A stretch of 64,000 bases of DNA from an uncultured Eubacteriales bacterium (GCA_934436505.1 CAKSAP010000001.1:372001-436000); one strand, 5' to 3'; shown: positions 17,027-27,000, numbered from the stretch's first letter. A program made the numbers and translations. Notes: a model not told the origin generated them from the letters alone.

Positions 17027-17791
17027 ATGGCAGATTTCAAAACAGGACCGCTTATGTATGCGCTTGCAGGCTTTATAGTTGTTTTTGTAATCGCACAAAG
17101 CGTATTTTTCATTGTAAAATCGTGGAAACGGGCAAAGGAAATAGGCGTTGAAACGGAGAAGCTCAAGCAAACTATGATTTCGAGTATGCTTTTCACAATA
17201 GCACCCGCAATTTCAATTCTTGCAACGGTGTTGGCGCTTGCTTCCGCACTCGGAATTGTTTTGCCGTGGATAAGGCTTTCGGTTATCGGCAATTTGGCAT
17301 ATGAAACGGTTGCCGCCGAAGCGGCTTTGAACGTACTCGGAACTTCAGTGTCAAATGAGGTAACGGACGTTACGCAGTTTTCGACAATAGCGTGGACTAT
17401 GACAATCGGCTCTTGCTTTCCGCTTGTGCTTTTGCCGATACTCTGCAAGAAAATCCACAAGGCAATGGGCAAGGTTACGCAGAAAAGCGCAAACGCAGGC
17501 AGGCTCGGGGATATTCTCGGTGCGGCGGCGTTTATCGGAATAATAGCGGCATTTATTTCAAGGGCGATCGCAGGCGTTCCCTCGGACGGACCGTCGGCAG
17601 GCGTTATGTCGGTTGCAACGCTTCTTTCGGCAATGATATTCACGATTGCGCTCGACTATCTTTGCAGAAAAAAAGAGCTCAAAAAATTAGAGCCGTTTGT
17701 ACTGCCGATAGCAATGTTCGGAGCAATGGGAATTGCCGTGTTGCTGACGCAGGTATTACCGCCCGAAATTGCGGCACTTACTTGGAGATAA
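17027..17791 (+). CDS. DUF5058-like polytopic membrane protein
   Basis: A 254-residue integral membrane protein with about six hydrophobic segments (approximately 10-32, 53-75, 77-95, 125-145, 165-190, 200-250). It resembles the DUF5058 family, putative transporters often found beside amidohydrolases or M20 peptidases. Features visible are IAPAISILATVLALASALGIVLPWIRLSV-type small-residue helices (quoted in part). It is followed after 13 bp by a second membrane protein of similar size, so the two probably form one complex. The substrate is unknown. The start has GGAGGG. Confidence 0.7.
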   Translation: MADFKTGPLMYALAGFIVVFVIAQSVFFIVKSWKRAKEIGVETEKLKQTMISSMLFTIAPAISILATVLALASALGIVLPWIRLSVIGNLAYETVAAEAALNVLGTSVSNEVTDVTQFSTIAWTMTIGSCFPLVLLPILCKKIHKAMGKVTQKSANAGRLGDILGAAAFIGIIAAFISRAIAGVPSDGPSAGVMSVATLLSAMIFTIALDYLCRKKELKKLEPFVLPIAMFGAMGIAVLLTQVLPPEIAALTWR

Positions 17792-17804
17792 GGAGGTAAC
17801 GGCA

Positions 17805-18470
17805 ATGAAAAAAGAAAGAACCTATATCGACAAGGTACACACCTGGGGAAGTATATGGTCGGTCAGCGCATTGGCGGCATTGTTCTTCGTTCCGCTTATG
17901 TTCTCAATCAGATACAACGCATTTCCGCAGTTTTCAACGCTGTTAAAGGCACTTGCGGCTGTCGTTCCGATTTATTGGTCAACGGCGATTGTCGAGGTAA
18001 TTACATATACGCCCATGCTCGGTGCAGGCGGTACATATCTTTCATTTGTAACGGGAAACATCACGAACTTAAAGCTTCCTTGCGCTATGAATGCTCTTGA
18101 AAGAGCGGAGGTCAAAGCCTCAAGCGAGGAGGGCGAACTTATTTCAACCGTCGCAATAGCGGCTTCGGCGATTACCACAACAATAGTTATCGCAGTCGGC
18201 GTGTTGCTTTTCGCTCCCGTCCTTCCGCATATAACGGCGGACGACTCCGTTGTAAAGCCGGCGTTTGAATATGTAATACCGGCACTTTTCGGTGCACTCG
18301 GTGCATCGTATTTTGCAAAGTATTGGCGGCTTGCGATTTTGCCGATTTTGGCAGGAGTTGTAGTTTATATCTTCTCCCCGTCAATGCCCGTCGGCACAAT
18401 GATATTCATAACAATCGTTGTCAGCCTCCTCGGCGCATTCGGCATGTATAAGCTCAAATGGGTTAAATAA
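17805..18470 (+). CDS. Polytopic membrane protein, partner of the DUF5058-like protein
   Basis: A 221-residue membrane protein with about six hydrophobic segments. A conspicuous Pro/Gly-rich motif, TYTPMLGAGGTYLSFVTGN (residues ~78-96), looks like a conserved transporter loop. ATG 17805 follows AGGAGG closely, making it the start; the frame is open upstream only into the previous gene. It is cotranscribed with the DUF5058-like gene and ends at a strong terminator. I do not recognise a named family; a two-component secondary transporter is the simplest reading. Confidence 0.7.
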   Translation: MKKERTYIDKVHTWGSIWSVSALAALFFVPLMFSIRYNAFPQFSTLLKALAAVVPIYWSTAIVEVITYTPMLGAGGTYLSFVTGNITNLKLPCAMNALERAEVKASSEEGELISTVAIAASAITTTIVIAVGVLLFAPVLPHITADDSVVKPAFEYVIPALFGALGASYFAKYWRLAILPILAGVVVYIFSPSMPVGTMIFITIVVSLLGAFGMYKLKWVK

Positions 18471-18480
18471 CAAATAATAA

Positions 18481-18520
18481 AAAAACACGGGTGGCATTTT
18501 ACAATGTCGCCCGTGTTTTT
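18481..18520. terminator. Bidirectional terminator between the membrane pair and the XRE gene
   Basis: Stem AAAAACACGGG / CCCGTGTTTTT (18481-18491 and 18510-18520), extended inward by further pairs including two wobbles. It sits between convergent genes. Confidence 0.9.
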
Positions 18521-18533
18521 CTGTGTACTCTGT

Positions 18534-18839
18534 TTATTTTAGGAATGCTTTGCCCTGTTCTATATATATTTGACGGTATTCCTTTTCCATTGAACGGTAA
18601 ACCCTCAGCAATTCCTCTTCGTCCTGATCGACGGTGTTTTTTGAAAGTCTGTTCAGCAGATAATCAGTAGAAACATTGAAATACTCGGCTATTCTGATAA
18701 GCGTGTCAAAATCGGGCTCACTGCTGCCCTGCACATATCCGCCCATTGTTGACGCCGCAACATTTAAGTCGATAGCAACCTGCTTTTGAGTAAGATTGCG
18801 TTCTTCGATTAACATTCGCAATTTATCGCTGAATTTCAT
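18534..18839 (-). CDS. XRE-family repressor
   Basis: A 101-residue regulator with an HTH_3 domain at residues 3-58 (FSDKLRMLIEERNLTQKQVA...YVQGSSEPDFDTLIRIAEYF) and a short acidic C-terminal helix (DQDEEELLRVYRSMEKEYR) likely for dimerisation. ATG 18839 is preferred over the GTG nine bases upstream because GAGGTG is the ribosome site. It is divergent from the large collagen-like gene, whose promoter carries a palindrome in its spacer, so it is the obvious candidate repressor of that gene and possibly of itself. Confidence 0.9.
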   Translation of the reverse strand: MKFSDKLRMLIEERNLTQKQVAIDLNVAASTMGGYVQGSSEPDFDTLIRIAEYFNVSTDYLLNRLSKNTVDQDEEELLRVYRSMEKEYRQIYIEQGKAFLK

Positions 18840-18904
18840 ATGCTTCACCTCTTGTATATTTTAATCTAAAAGACCGTAAAACGCTTGTAAAAACGAGAAT
18901 ACAG

Positions 18905-18933
18905 TTGACAAAACGAGTACGTCGTTGTATGAT
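18905..18933 (+). promoter_or_regulatory. Promoter of the collagen-like gene with operator in the spacer
   Basis: TTGACA (18905-18910), 17 bp, TATGAT (18928-18933), a near-consensus promoter. The spacer contains an imperfect palindrome, ACAAAACGA...TCGTTGT, centred on GTACG. Related AAAACG motifs occur at 18878 and 18890. A repressor bound there would block RNA polymerase. Confidence 0.7.
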
Positions 18934-18964
18934 TAAAATATATATAACCTCTGGAGGGAAGATT

Positions 18965-21925
18965 ATGCATAAAACAAAGCAAAACAAGGATTTATTGAAA
19001 AAAATAGCTGTGGCAATACTTATAATTGTCGCAATGATAGGAATTTCCTATGCAGTTGCAAGCTTGGTGCATAAAAACGGCAGCGTGCAGACTTCGACAA
19101 ACGTCAAGAACGGCTTGTCGGCATATGAGCTTGCGGTACAGCAGGGCTACACGGGAAGCCTGGACGAGTGGCTTATTTCACTTGAAGGCAAATCGGCATA
19201 TCAAATAGCGGTGGATAACGGCTATTCCGGCAGCGAAAAGGATTGGTCAAAGACTCTTTCTGCAATGTCGAAGAAAGATAAGTCCGATATAAGCACCGCT
19301 TCTTTTACGAAAAACGGAGATCTTGTAATCGTTCTTTCGGACGGAACGAAAATAAATGTAGGTAAGGCTGTCGGCGCAAAGGGCGAGGACGGCAAAGACG
19401 GCGTTGGTATAACGGCGGCGAAGATAAACGAAAAAGGCGAGCTTATAATTACATATTCCGACGGCAGAAGTGTAAATCTTGACAGGGTTGTCGGCGAAAC
19501 CGTTAATAACGGCGTAGGAGTTGCATCTTCCGTTATAAACGAAAGCGGAGAGCTTGTTTTGACCTACACAAACGGCGAGGTTGCAAATCTCGGTAAGATT
19601 ATCGGCACTAACGGTAAAGACGGTGTTGACGGTGCGAACGGTGCGAACGGTGTCGGTGTTGCTTCGGCTGTTATAAACGGCTCGGGCGAGTTGGTTATTT
19701 CATACACGGACGGAGCGACGGCAAATCTCGGCAAAATAGTAGGCACTGACGGTATAAACGGCACAAACGGCGTTGACGGCGTTAGCGTAACTTCGGCGGA
19801 AATCAATTCGTTGGGCGAGCTTGTGCTTTCATTCTCTAACGGTCAGCGTGCCAATGTCGGAGCAGTTGTCGGTGCAAAAGGCGATAAGGGCGATAAAGGC
19901 GAGCAAGGCTTGCAGGGAGCAAAAGGCGATAAGGGCGACGCAGGACTTAACAGCGTCGACGGTATCGGAGTTAAAAAGTCTGAAATTAACAGCCTCGGCG
20001 AGCTTGTAATCACATATACAAACAACCTTACCGAAAATCTCGGAGCAGTTGTCGGCGCAAAGGGCGATAAGGGCGAAACAGGTCTTAACGGTGCTGACGG
20101 TACAAACGGCACCGACGGTGTGGGAATAAATGATATTGAAATTTCAACAGGCGGAAATCTTGTTATAACCCTCACGAACGGAACATCACTTAATCTCGGA
20201 AACATTAAAGGCGATAAAGGCGACAAGGGCGAAGCAGGTATCAACGGAACTGACGGTATCGACGGTACAAACGGTGCTGACGGTGTAGGCATTGCAAGCA
20301 GTGAAATAAACACTCTCGGCGAGCTTGTCATAACATACAGCGACGGAAACACGGTAAATCTCGGCAAGGTAGTCGGCAATGACGGTGCAAAGGGCGAGCA
20401 AGGTTTACAGGGCGATAAAGGCGATAAGGGCGACGCAGGTCTCAACGGAACTGACGGTATCGACGGTACAAACGGTGCGGACGGTGTAGGCATTGCAAGC
20501 AGTGAAATAAACACTCTCGGCGAGCTTGTCATAACATACAGCGACGGAAACACGGTAAATCTCGGCAAGGTAGTCGGCAACGACGGCGCAAAGGGCGAGC
20601 AAGGCTTACAGGGTGTTAAAGGCGATAAGGGCGATAAGGGCGACGCAGGTATCAACGGAGCTGACGGTATCGACGGCACAAACGGAGCTGACGGTGTAGG
20701 TATTACAGATGTTACAATAAATACCGATAACGAGCTTGTGCTTTCGTTCTCAAACGGTAACGTTATTAACCTCGGAAATATTAAGGGCGCAAAGGGCGAT
20801 AAAGGCGACAAGGGCGATACGGGTCTTAAAGGCGCTGACGGCATAAACGGTACAAACGGTGTTGACGGCGTGGGCATACAGAATGTTGATGTGTCGGCGG
20901 ACGGCGCATTGACCGTAACGCTTACAAACGGAACGGTTCTCAATCTCGGCAACATTAAGGGTGCCGACGGCTTAGGCATAACAAAGTCGGAGATAAACGC
21001 TTCGGGCGAGCTTGTTTTGACCTATTCAAACGGCGACGTCAAAAATCTCGGCAAGGTAACGGGCGAAAACGGTGCGAATGGCATAAACGGAGCTGACGGA
21101 CGAGGAATTAAGTCGCTCACTCTCTCCCCTGACGGCGAGCTTGTGGTCGTAATGTCGGATAATTCAATATCTAACCTCGGCAATATCAAGGGCGAAAAAG
21201 GCGACAAAGGATTGCAGGGCGAAAAGGGCGCTGACGGACGTGGAATAGCAAAAACCGAGCTTGTAAACGGCGAGTTGGTAATAACATATACAGACGGAAC
21301 AAGTGATAATTTGGGAAGCGTAAGCGGAACGGGAGACGGTACAGACGGTTTAGCGTATTATCTGCTGCCTGATGACACTTATGCGGTTTCGGGAGGCACA
21401 ACAACTTATATGACAGATATAGTAATCCCCGACACGCACAACGGAAAACCGGTAACCGAGATACTTCCCGAAGCATTCAAAGGTTATTCAAAATTAAAAA
21501 GTGTTCAGTTACCGTCATCATTAAAAATAATTGGTAAGGACGCTTTTAGTGGCAACTATAGCTTATCAACAATTGATTTGCCGTCATCATTGGAGACAAT
21601 AGGATATGGTGCTTTTTGGTATTGCACACAATTAAAAACAATTACTATTCCGGCATCCGTCAAAACAATCAACGCAGGAGCATTTGCAGGAACTGGGTTA
21701 ACGGATGTTTATTTTGAAGATACAACATATAAATGGACGAAAACTCAATATCGGCACTATCAATCGAATAGTGGTGAATGGGTATATTCAAAAGACGATG
21801 ATAATAATTATAATAAAACTTTTTCATACACAACATCTGCCAAAACTGCTAAGGAGTTGACAGATTATACTCCGTCTGTTAATACTAGTTATTTATACTA
21901 TTGCTATTCGTTTACAAGAAAATAA
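18965..21925 (+). CDS. Collagen-like surface protein with leucine-rich C terminus
   Basis: A 986-residue protein anchored by one N-terminal membrane segment (residues ~11-32). Two tail-fibre-like motifs follow (LSAYELAVQQGYTGSLDEWL and a second ending in SEKDWSKTL). The body (~110-800) alternates beta units, of the form 'EINxxGELVITYSDGNTVNLGKVVG', with Gly-X-Y collagen stretches such as GDKGDKGDAG and GADGTNGADG. The C terminus (~815-920) has BspA-type LRR_5 repeats (LPSSLKIIGKDAFSG, LPSSLETIGYGAFW). There is no LPXTG motif, so attachment is by the N-terminal helix with the body outside. ATG 18965 follows GGAGGG. The last ~450 bp are more AT-rich than the rest, as if the LRR tail was acquired separately. 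A divergent XRE repressor probably controls it. Confidence 0.88.
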   Translation: MHKTKQNKDLLKKIAVAILIIVAMIGISYAVASLVHKNGSVQTSTNVKNGLSAYELAVQQGYTGSLDEWLISLEGKSAYQIAVDNGYSGSEKDWSKTLSAMSKKDKSDISTASFTKNGDLVIVLSDGTKINVGKAVGAKGEDGKDGVGITAAKINEKGELIITYSDGRSVNLDRVVGETVNNGVGVASSVINESGELVLTYTNGEVANLGKIIGTNGKDGVDGANGANGVGVASAVINGSGELVISYTDGATANLGKIVGTDGINGTNGVDGVSVTSAEINSLGELVLSFSNGQRANVGAVVGAKGDKGDKGEQGLQGAKGDKGDAGLNSVDGIGVKKSEINSLGELVITYTNNLTENLGAVVGAKGDKGETGLNGADGTNGTDGVGINDIEISTGGNLVITLTNGTSLNLGNIKGDKGDKGEAGINGTDGIDGTNGADGVGIASSEINTLGELVITYSDGNTVNLGKVVGNDGAKGEQGLQGDKGDKGDAGLNGTDGIDGTNGADGVGIASSEINTLGELVITYSDGNTVNLGKVVGNDGAKGEQGLQGVKGDKGDKGDAGINGADGIDGTNGADGVGITDVTINTDNELVLSFSNGNVINLGNIKGAKGDKGDKGDTGLKGADGINGTNGVDGVGIQNVDVSADGALTVTLTNGTVLNLGNIKGADGLGITKSEINASGELVLTYSNGDVKNLGKVTGENGANGINGADGRGIKSLTLSPDGELVVVMSDNSISNLGNIKGEKGDKGLQGEKGADGRGIAKTELVNGELVITYTDGTSDNLGSVSGTGDGTDGLAYYLLPDDTYAVSGGTTTYMTDIVIPDTHNGKPVTEILPEAFKGYSKLKSVQLPSSLKIIGKDAFSGNYSLSTIDLPSSLETIGYGAFWYCTQLKTITIPASVKTINAGAFAGTGLTDVYFEDTTYKWTKTQYRHYQSNSGEWVYSKDDDNNYNKTFSYTTSAKTAKELTDYTPSVNTSYLYYCYSFTRK
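20242..20643 (+). repeat. Tandem 201-bp repeat inside the collagen-like gene
   Basis: Two nearly identical 201-bp (67-residue) units begin at 20242 and 20443. Each encodes one collagen stretch plus one beta unit. Near-identity at synonymous positions shows recent duplication and predicts length variation between strains. Confidence 0.85.
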
Positions 21926-21988
21926 TTATATCTGATAACGGTGCTAAGATAAGTATGAAATATTCAAAGGAAATAAGAGGCGTAAAAG

Positions 21989-22450
21989 ATGTCAGACAAT
22001 AAGCCAAAAGAAATTCCGACAAATTTAACGCATAAACCCATTTATGCAATAAATGATTATGAAAAAATTGACGGTAATTATAAAACAAATACCGATGTTG
22101 TCGGGATTTCAATCGGAAAGGCACAATGGGATGAAAATAATTTTGTTCCGGCAGTTAAGGTTTGGCGATATAAAAATCGTTGGTCCCGTCAAAGCGAAGA
22201 AACGACTGTTACACGGGCTTTGGATATGGCAACTCTGGTCGTTAATGTCTTAAATAAAAGTTATAACGATGTTGATTTTTCGCCGTACTCAAGCGTTTTC
22301 GGCAAGGTGTCGATTGAACAAGTATCAAAAAATCAAGATTTAGTTCGGGAACTTAATGAATATCTGAAAGAACACAAAGCTGATATAGAATGCCATATCG
22401 AATTATTGAAAAAAGCTTTGGCTGATTACGAAAAGCATAATAATTGCTGA
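21989..22450 (+). CDS. DUF6530-like protein
   Basis: A 153-residue cytoplasmic protein. The start HKPIYAINDYEKIDGNYKTNTDVVGISIGKAQW (quoted in pieces: HKPIYAINDYEKIDGNYKT, VVGISIGKAQW) and VWRYKNRWSRQSEETTVTRALD match a small family of unknown function annotated as DUF6530. The C terminus is a likely amphipathic helix. It is AT-richer than upstream genes and lies at the edge of the accessory region. AAGAGGCG precedes the start. No function can be given. Confidence 0.72.
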   Translation: MSDNKPKEIPTNLTHKPIYAINDYEKIDGNYKTNTDVVGISIGKAQWDENNFVPAVKVWRYKNRWSRQSEETTVTRALDMATLVVNVLNKSYNDVDFSPYSSVFGKVSIEQVSKNQDLVRELNEYLKEHKADIECHIELLKKALADYEKHNNC

Positions 22451-22558
22451 TTGAGCATGTTAAAAGAATTGAGAAAAATTATCAAATCAGATGATGATAA
22501 AAAATGTGAATTTTATCATCTTACACAGTTATAATTCATAAGTACACTAAAAATATGA

Positions 22559-22600
22559 ACACCCCCGTTTTGCCGAGCTTGGCGGAATGGGGGTGTTTTA
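22559..22600 (+). terminator. Strong terminator after the DUF6530-like gene
   Basis: Long stem CACCCCCGTTTTGCC / GGCGGAATGGGGGTG with a 6-nt loop, then TTTTA. Confidence 0.85.
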
Positions 22601-22614
22601 ACGTATTGTCCGTA

Positions 22615-23340
22615 AATTAAATTTAATATCCCACAACGTAGGGCGGTGGCTTGCTGCCGCCGTGGAAATTAACATATTTATAATAGCTTTCGGTATATAA
22701 CAAATTGAAAATTTAGCACAAACACAGGCTCCCTTGTAAAGGGAGCTGGCGTTTTTTTGGAACAAAAAATGACTGAGGAATTTTACAAATTCATATAAAA
22801 TCGACACTACAATCCCTCCGCCTCACGTTCGTTCGGCCCTCCCTTTACACAAGGGAGGCTGAAATGCGGCTGTCCGTTGCCCTGATTTTATATGTAATTT
22901 CCTGCGGACAGGGGCGACCTGCGGTCGCCCGTCAATTCATAGCAAATTAAAAACGGGCGAACACAGTTCGCCCCTACGATATAATATAAAAAATATAATT
23001 GTTTCTAACCGTTGATTTGTTGTGATTTGACGGCGGGAGCAAGCCGCCGCCCTACCACGTCGTCGTTTGCACCGTATCGTTCGCAACAGCCTTTGGCTGT
23101 CTCTCACTCACTATGCAACTCCTCCTTTTCCGCAAAAATCACGCTCGGCTCGCCTGTTCGGTTGTAAACGCCCTCACGACGGCTCACTGTCGCTACCAAC
23201 TTTTGCGGATTTCGGACAGGGGCAAGCCCTGTCCCTACGGGTTGTGGGTGTATTTCAATCTGTGCGAAGCACCCACTTCTTTTAACTATTCACTTTTCAC
23301 TCTTCTCTGCCCGATAGGGCTTATGTCCCGTGGAAAATTA
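22615..23340. repeat. Cluster of palindromic intergenic repeats
   Basis: No convincing gene lies in this stretch. It holds several short GC-rich palindromic units common between genes in gut Clostridia: GGGCGGTGGCTTGCTGCCGCC near 22640 and its counterpart GGCGGGAGCAAGCCGCCGCCC near 23031; the CTCCCTTGTAAAGGGAG and CTCCCTTTACACAAGGGAG units at 22727 and 22837; GGGCGAACACAGTTCGCCC near 22953; and GACAGGGGCAAGCCCTGTC near 23213. Open frames here are by-products of repeat composition. The cluster marks a tolerated insertion zone beside the mobile region. Confidence 0.7.
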
Positions 23341-23354
23341 TTTGCAAAAAAACA

Positions 23355-23387
23355 AAAAGCAGATAAACTAAAAGTTCATCTGCTTTT
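23355..23387 (+). terminator. Hairpin with A- and T-tracts
   Basis: AAAAGCAGAT / ATCTGCTTTT (23355-23364 and 23378-23387), with an inner AACT...AGTT pair. It resembles a bidirectional terminator but has no evident gene directly upstream. Confidence 0.5.
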
Positions 23388-23390
23388 CTG

Positions 23391-23468
23391 GTGCGGATGT
23401 TCATATAGGATTTGGTAAAATACAGTTTTACCGATAGTTGAACATCATATTCAAACAAGAATCCGCAC
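23391..23468. repeat. Nested 78-bp inverted structure upstream of tnpV
   Basis: Outer arms GTGCGGAT / ATCCGCAC (23391-23398, 23461-23468); middle arms GATGTTCA / TGAACATC (23396-23403, 23439-23446); inner arms GGTAAAA / TTTTACC (23414-23420, 23426-23432). Three perfect dyads nested in 78 bp are unlikely by chance. It may be an element end, a recombinase site or a structured RNA. Confidence 0.55.
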
Positions 23469-23529
23469 ATTCGCAATTTGATTTTGTTTTTCGTATAATA
23501 AACTTACTAAAAATCAAGGAGGTTTTAAT

Positions 23530-23904
23530 ATGAAAACAATTTTTGAAAATAACGGTGGTACTTATACGCAGGTCGGCGATTATTTATTGCCTAATCTTTC
23601 GTTACCGGCGGAAGAAAAAGAAACGAATATAGGCGTATGGGCAATGAGGCACAAACGATATTTGAGGCAAAACCATAAGGTGCGTTACTACAATTTGCTG
23701 ACAAGCGGTAAGCTCAATTCATATCTTGCTGACATCGAAGAACAGGCTCAAAATCTTTTTTCTCGGATGGTAAAATACCTTGCCGAAAAAGAAAATGTTA
23801 CGGAAAAATTGAAATCGGATAACCCAATGTTGTGGGTGCGAAAGATGAATAATATCCGCAGCCGAGCAACAGAAATTGTTAATGAACAAGTAATATACAA
23901 CTAA
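23530..23904 (+). CDS. tnpV: Transposon-encoded protein TnpV
   Basis: A 124-residue protein of the TnpV family found in Clostridial mobilisable elements of the Tn4451 type. The N terminus TIFENNGGTYTQVGDYLLPNL and the phrases LTSGKLNSYLADI and MNNIRSRATEIVNEQ are characteristic. Function in the element is unclear; it is not itself a transposase. GGAGG lies 6 bp upstream of the ATG and TATAAT is at 23494-23499. It marks the left part of an accessory region that continues to the serine recombinase at 35.6 kb. Confidence 0.9.
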   Translation: MKTIFENNGGTYTQVGDYLLPNLSLPAEEKETNIGVWAMRHKRYLRQNHKVRYYNLLTSGKLNSYLADIEEQAQNLFSRMVKYLAEKENVTEKLKSDNPMLWVRKMNNIRSRATEIVNEQVIYN

Positions 23905-23908
23905 AAAC

Positions 23909-23955
23909 AAGGCACAACTTACGGAGAAAAAATCCGTAGGCTGTGCCTTAATTTT
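23909..23955 (+). terminator. tnpV terminator (left copy of a flanking direct repeat)
   Basis: AAGGCACAACTTACGG / CCGTAGGCTGTGCCTT forms a long stem followed by AATTTTATTT. A close copy in the same orientation lies at 31743, on the other side of the inverted-repeat cassette. Confidence 0.8.
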
Positions 23956-23966
23956 ATTTGTGAGAT

Positions 23967-24043
23967 TCGAATGCATAATCTTAGCGAGCAGACCATTTGG
24001 TTATCCAAACGGTATTTAACTCATTAGGGACACCCTAAGACCT
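23967..24043 (+). repeat. Left terminal inverted repeat of the helicase cassette
   Basis: A 77-bp arm. Its reverse complement matches 31624-31701 with the blocks AGGTCTTAGGGTGTCCCTAA, ACCGTTTGGATA and AAATGGTCTGCTCGCTAAGA conserved and a variable 10-11 nt segment between the first two. It ends 26 bp before the helicase stop codon. Confidence 0.88.
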
Positions 24044-24069
24044 ATGCATGCAAACATATTTAAGAACCA

Positions 24070-27000
24070 TTACTCGATTTCTCTTACAAGACCTTCAATA
24101 ATATTTTTAGCATATCCTCGTTGCAATTTACTGTGATATGCTTGATTATAATAGTTTCTGAGACAATTATAGCATGATGTGTTTTCGTCACAACATGATT
24201 GAGATACTTTGTTATGAGCAGCTTTAAGTGATTGCATCACGGCATCTTTACTTGTTAGGCGCTTAACATGACCTGCACCACCCGGAACATTGTCGTAGAT
24301 TAAAACATCATAACTATGCAAATCTAAATTTGGTTCAATTATTCCATCAATATCATTTCTGTCAACTTCCAACGCATTGCTTATACCTTCAAGGAATGCA
24401 TACATAAAGGATAAGGCAGCCGCATAATCATGTGCTGTGGATGATGACAATGACGGTATTTTAAAACGAGCAACATCGGTTTGAAAACGATGTCCTAATT
24501 TTATCCGTTCCAATTCTTCGCAACTGCAATCAAATTGTCTATAATTTTTATGTTTGTGTGATTTTATAGGTGCTGTATTGCTTCCCTTAATAATTTCGCT
24601 ATACCCACATACCGGGCACATATAAAAGGCTGATTTGTTCATAACAAGCAGTTCGTCGTTTGTACTGGTTTCTATTTCAATAGCATCGCCAATATGAATA
24701 CGAACATCATCTTTTATTCCTCCACCTATGTATGATACTTCTCCGGAATACGAGCGTTTCGGCTTCATTCTTGTGCTTTCTTTTGTATCACCTGTTTTGA
24801 ATCCGTATATTGGTTCTATATAAAATTCAGCTTTTTCTGATTTGAGAGATTGACCACAGTACTTACACTCGTCAATAGTTCTTTCGCTAACAAAAACATT
24901 TATTTTTTTACAGTTTGGACAAACACAAAAATAGTGCCTTGGAAATTTTTTGTCCTTTGGTAATGTGATATATTTTGAAGTATATTTTTTCTTGTCAACG
25001 ATTATTTCTGAATCAGGTGCATATTCTGAAATTGCAATTTTAAGATCTCTATTCAAATCGTACTCTGTATCAAGTTTTCCTTTCTGATTATAAATTTGAA
25101 GTTCAACCAAATCCACGGGAAAACCGTATTTCGGTATTACATTGAATTTTGATAAAGAATCAATCATTTTAAGCTTATGAATATTTTCAATTTGTCTTTT
25201 ATAATAATCTGCCTCGGTATAGTTTTCTTCTCTTGATGCCTCCTCTTGAGCTTTTTTATATTCTTCAACGGTTTCTTTAATTGTATCTGAAAAGTGTTGC
25301 AATTTTTCATCGTTTCCACCCATATCGTCAAACCATTTAAAGTTATGATATTCGGCATATTCTTGGCCGGGAAGAACTTTTTCATTTATATACTGATTTA
25401 AATCATTTGGATGGTTTGATATGAATTCGTTAAAGCATTTAATTCCGTCTCCGAAGACGAACTCGTCGATGTTTTTAAAATAATTTGGATATTTACGGAA
25501 GAAAAATCCTAAACATGCAGCCATAAGATGCCTTAATATGATTTTGCGGTTAACTACATTAAAATATGGCGGTTTGATTACTCCGCTAATCATTTTCTCG
25601 GGTTCACAAAAATATGTATAATCATGTGAACTCGTTCCGCAATAGGTAAGGATATATGCTGCACTGTCCTTTCTTCGGCCTGCACGTCCTGCCCTTTGGA
25701 CGTAGTTAGCCGGTAAAGGCGGTACATTTCTCAAAAACACAGTTTCCAAATTACCGATATCAATTCCCATTTCAAATGTTGTTGAACAAGAGAGAATGTT
25801 AATTTTTTTATTCTTAAAATCTTGTTGGTATTGTTTTGCTGTTTTACGCTCAAGTTGAGCCGTGTGTTCTTTAATTACAATACTTTCAATTTTTTTATTT
25901 TTATATTGATTTCTATAATAATTCGAAGCCAATATTTCGTCCGGGTTTATTTCTCTGAGTTCACCGTCGCACTTGTCATGGACACATTTTCCATGAACAT
26001 TGTACGGAGTAAGCCTTTTGCATTTTGAACAAACATAATATGGTGATGTTTTATAGTTTCTCACAACATATTTGCCTACATCTATTTGATACTGTTCTTT
26101 GGAACTATGCTTTTTTAGAACACCACCCGCTACGGCTAAATTATTAAATATTACATGTAAAATTTCTTTGGCAGTTACTTCGTCACATTCACAAACCTTT
26201 TGAACATAGCGAACAACCATATTATCTTTTGCTTTGACAGGCAAGAAGCTCCTTACATTGTTCAATGCTCTTGGACATTCATACATTATATAATTGTCAA
26301 AGCGTCTATAATCCAAACTTTCTCTTTTTTCTTCCGGACTAAGAGAAGATTTAACGTAATCAATAGCCGGAGTGGTTTTGAATATGCCAAGTACCACTTG
26401 CATTATATTTTCCAAGTCTTTTTTTGTAATATTATATTGACCAAATTCAGCGGCAACATCATCTTCGGAAACTTGTGAAAATATATCACTTAAATCTAAG
26501 TCGAAATAATATAAACCTAATCCTTCACTGTCATAAGAACCATCGACTTTTAATAGATCTACAAGAACAGAAATCCACGCATTCTTATTTGCTTCCATAT
26601 CGTTTGGAAACAAATCTTGTTCTTTAATCATTTTTGATAATCGGGCTACTAATTCGTCAACTGTTATATTTTTATAATTGTTTTCCTTTATGATTTCCCA
26701 AATCAGTCTTTTTTGTAACATTCTTGTATGGTTAGAATCAAAAAATGTTGCAAAAAAGCTTGCTTGCTGGCGGCTGTCAGAAAAAGCTAAAAATTGTTTG
26801 ATGTTATTTTTGGTGTTTTCGGTTACTGATTTATCTTTGATTTTTAAAGATATTTTTGGTGCTTTTTTTGCTTGGATTTCACCGTCATCAATAGCCTCAT
26901 AAAGAGTTTGAGCTATCAATGCAGTACCTTCGTCCTTTCCAAGACTAAGGCTTTTTACTATTCCCGAATGACTTTTGTGACCGCAGCAAGGGCATTGATT

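Noticed and set aside
20242..20643. Possible CRISPR-like periodicity
   Set aside because: The repeats are long, in frame and coding; there is no short repeat-spacer pattern anywhere in the window.
19564..21207. Long minus-strand frames opposite the collagen-like gene (Pro/Ser-rich)
   Set aside because: They mirror the Gly-X-Y codon periodicity of the real gene; no ribosome sites or promoters.
22457..22533. A 25-codon frame just after the DUF6530-like gene
   Set aside because: No ribosome site at a proper distance, no recognisable pattern, and it runs into the terminator region.
23067..23418. Two open frames in the repeat cluster
   Set aside because: They are made of palindromic intergenic repeats (accented by Arg/Ser/Leu-rich sequence) with no ribosome site.
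23967..24043. The left inverted repeat as a degenerate tRNA
   Set aside because: TTCGAAT is present, but no acceptor or T stem can be formed, and the right arm copy does not keep it.
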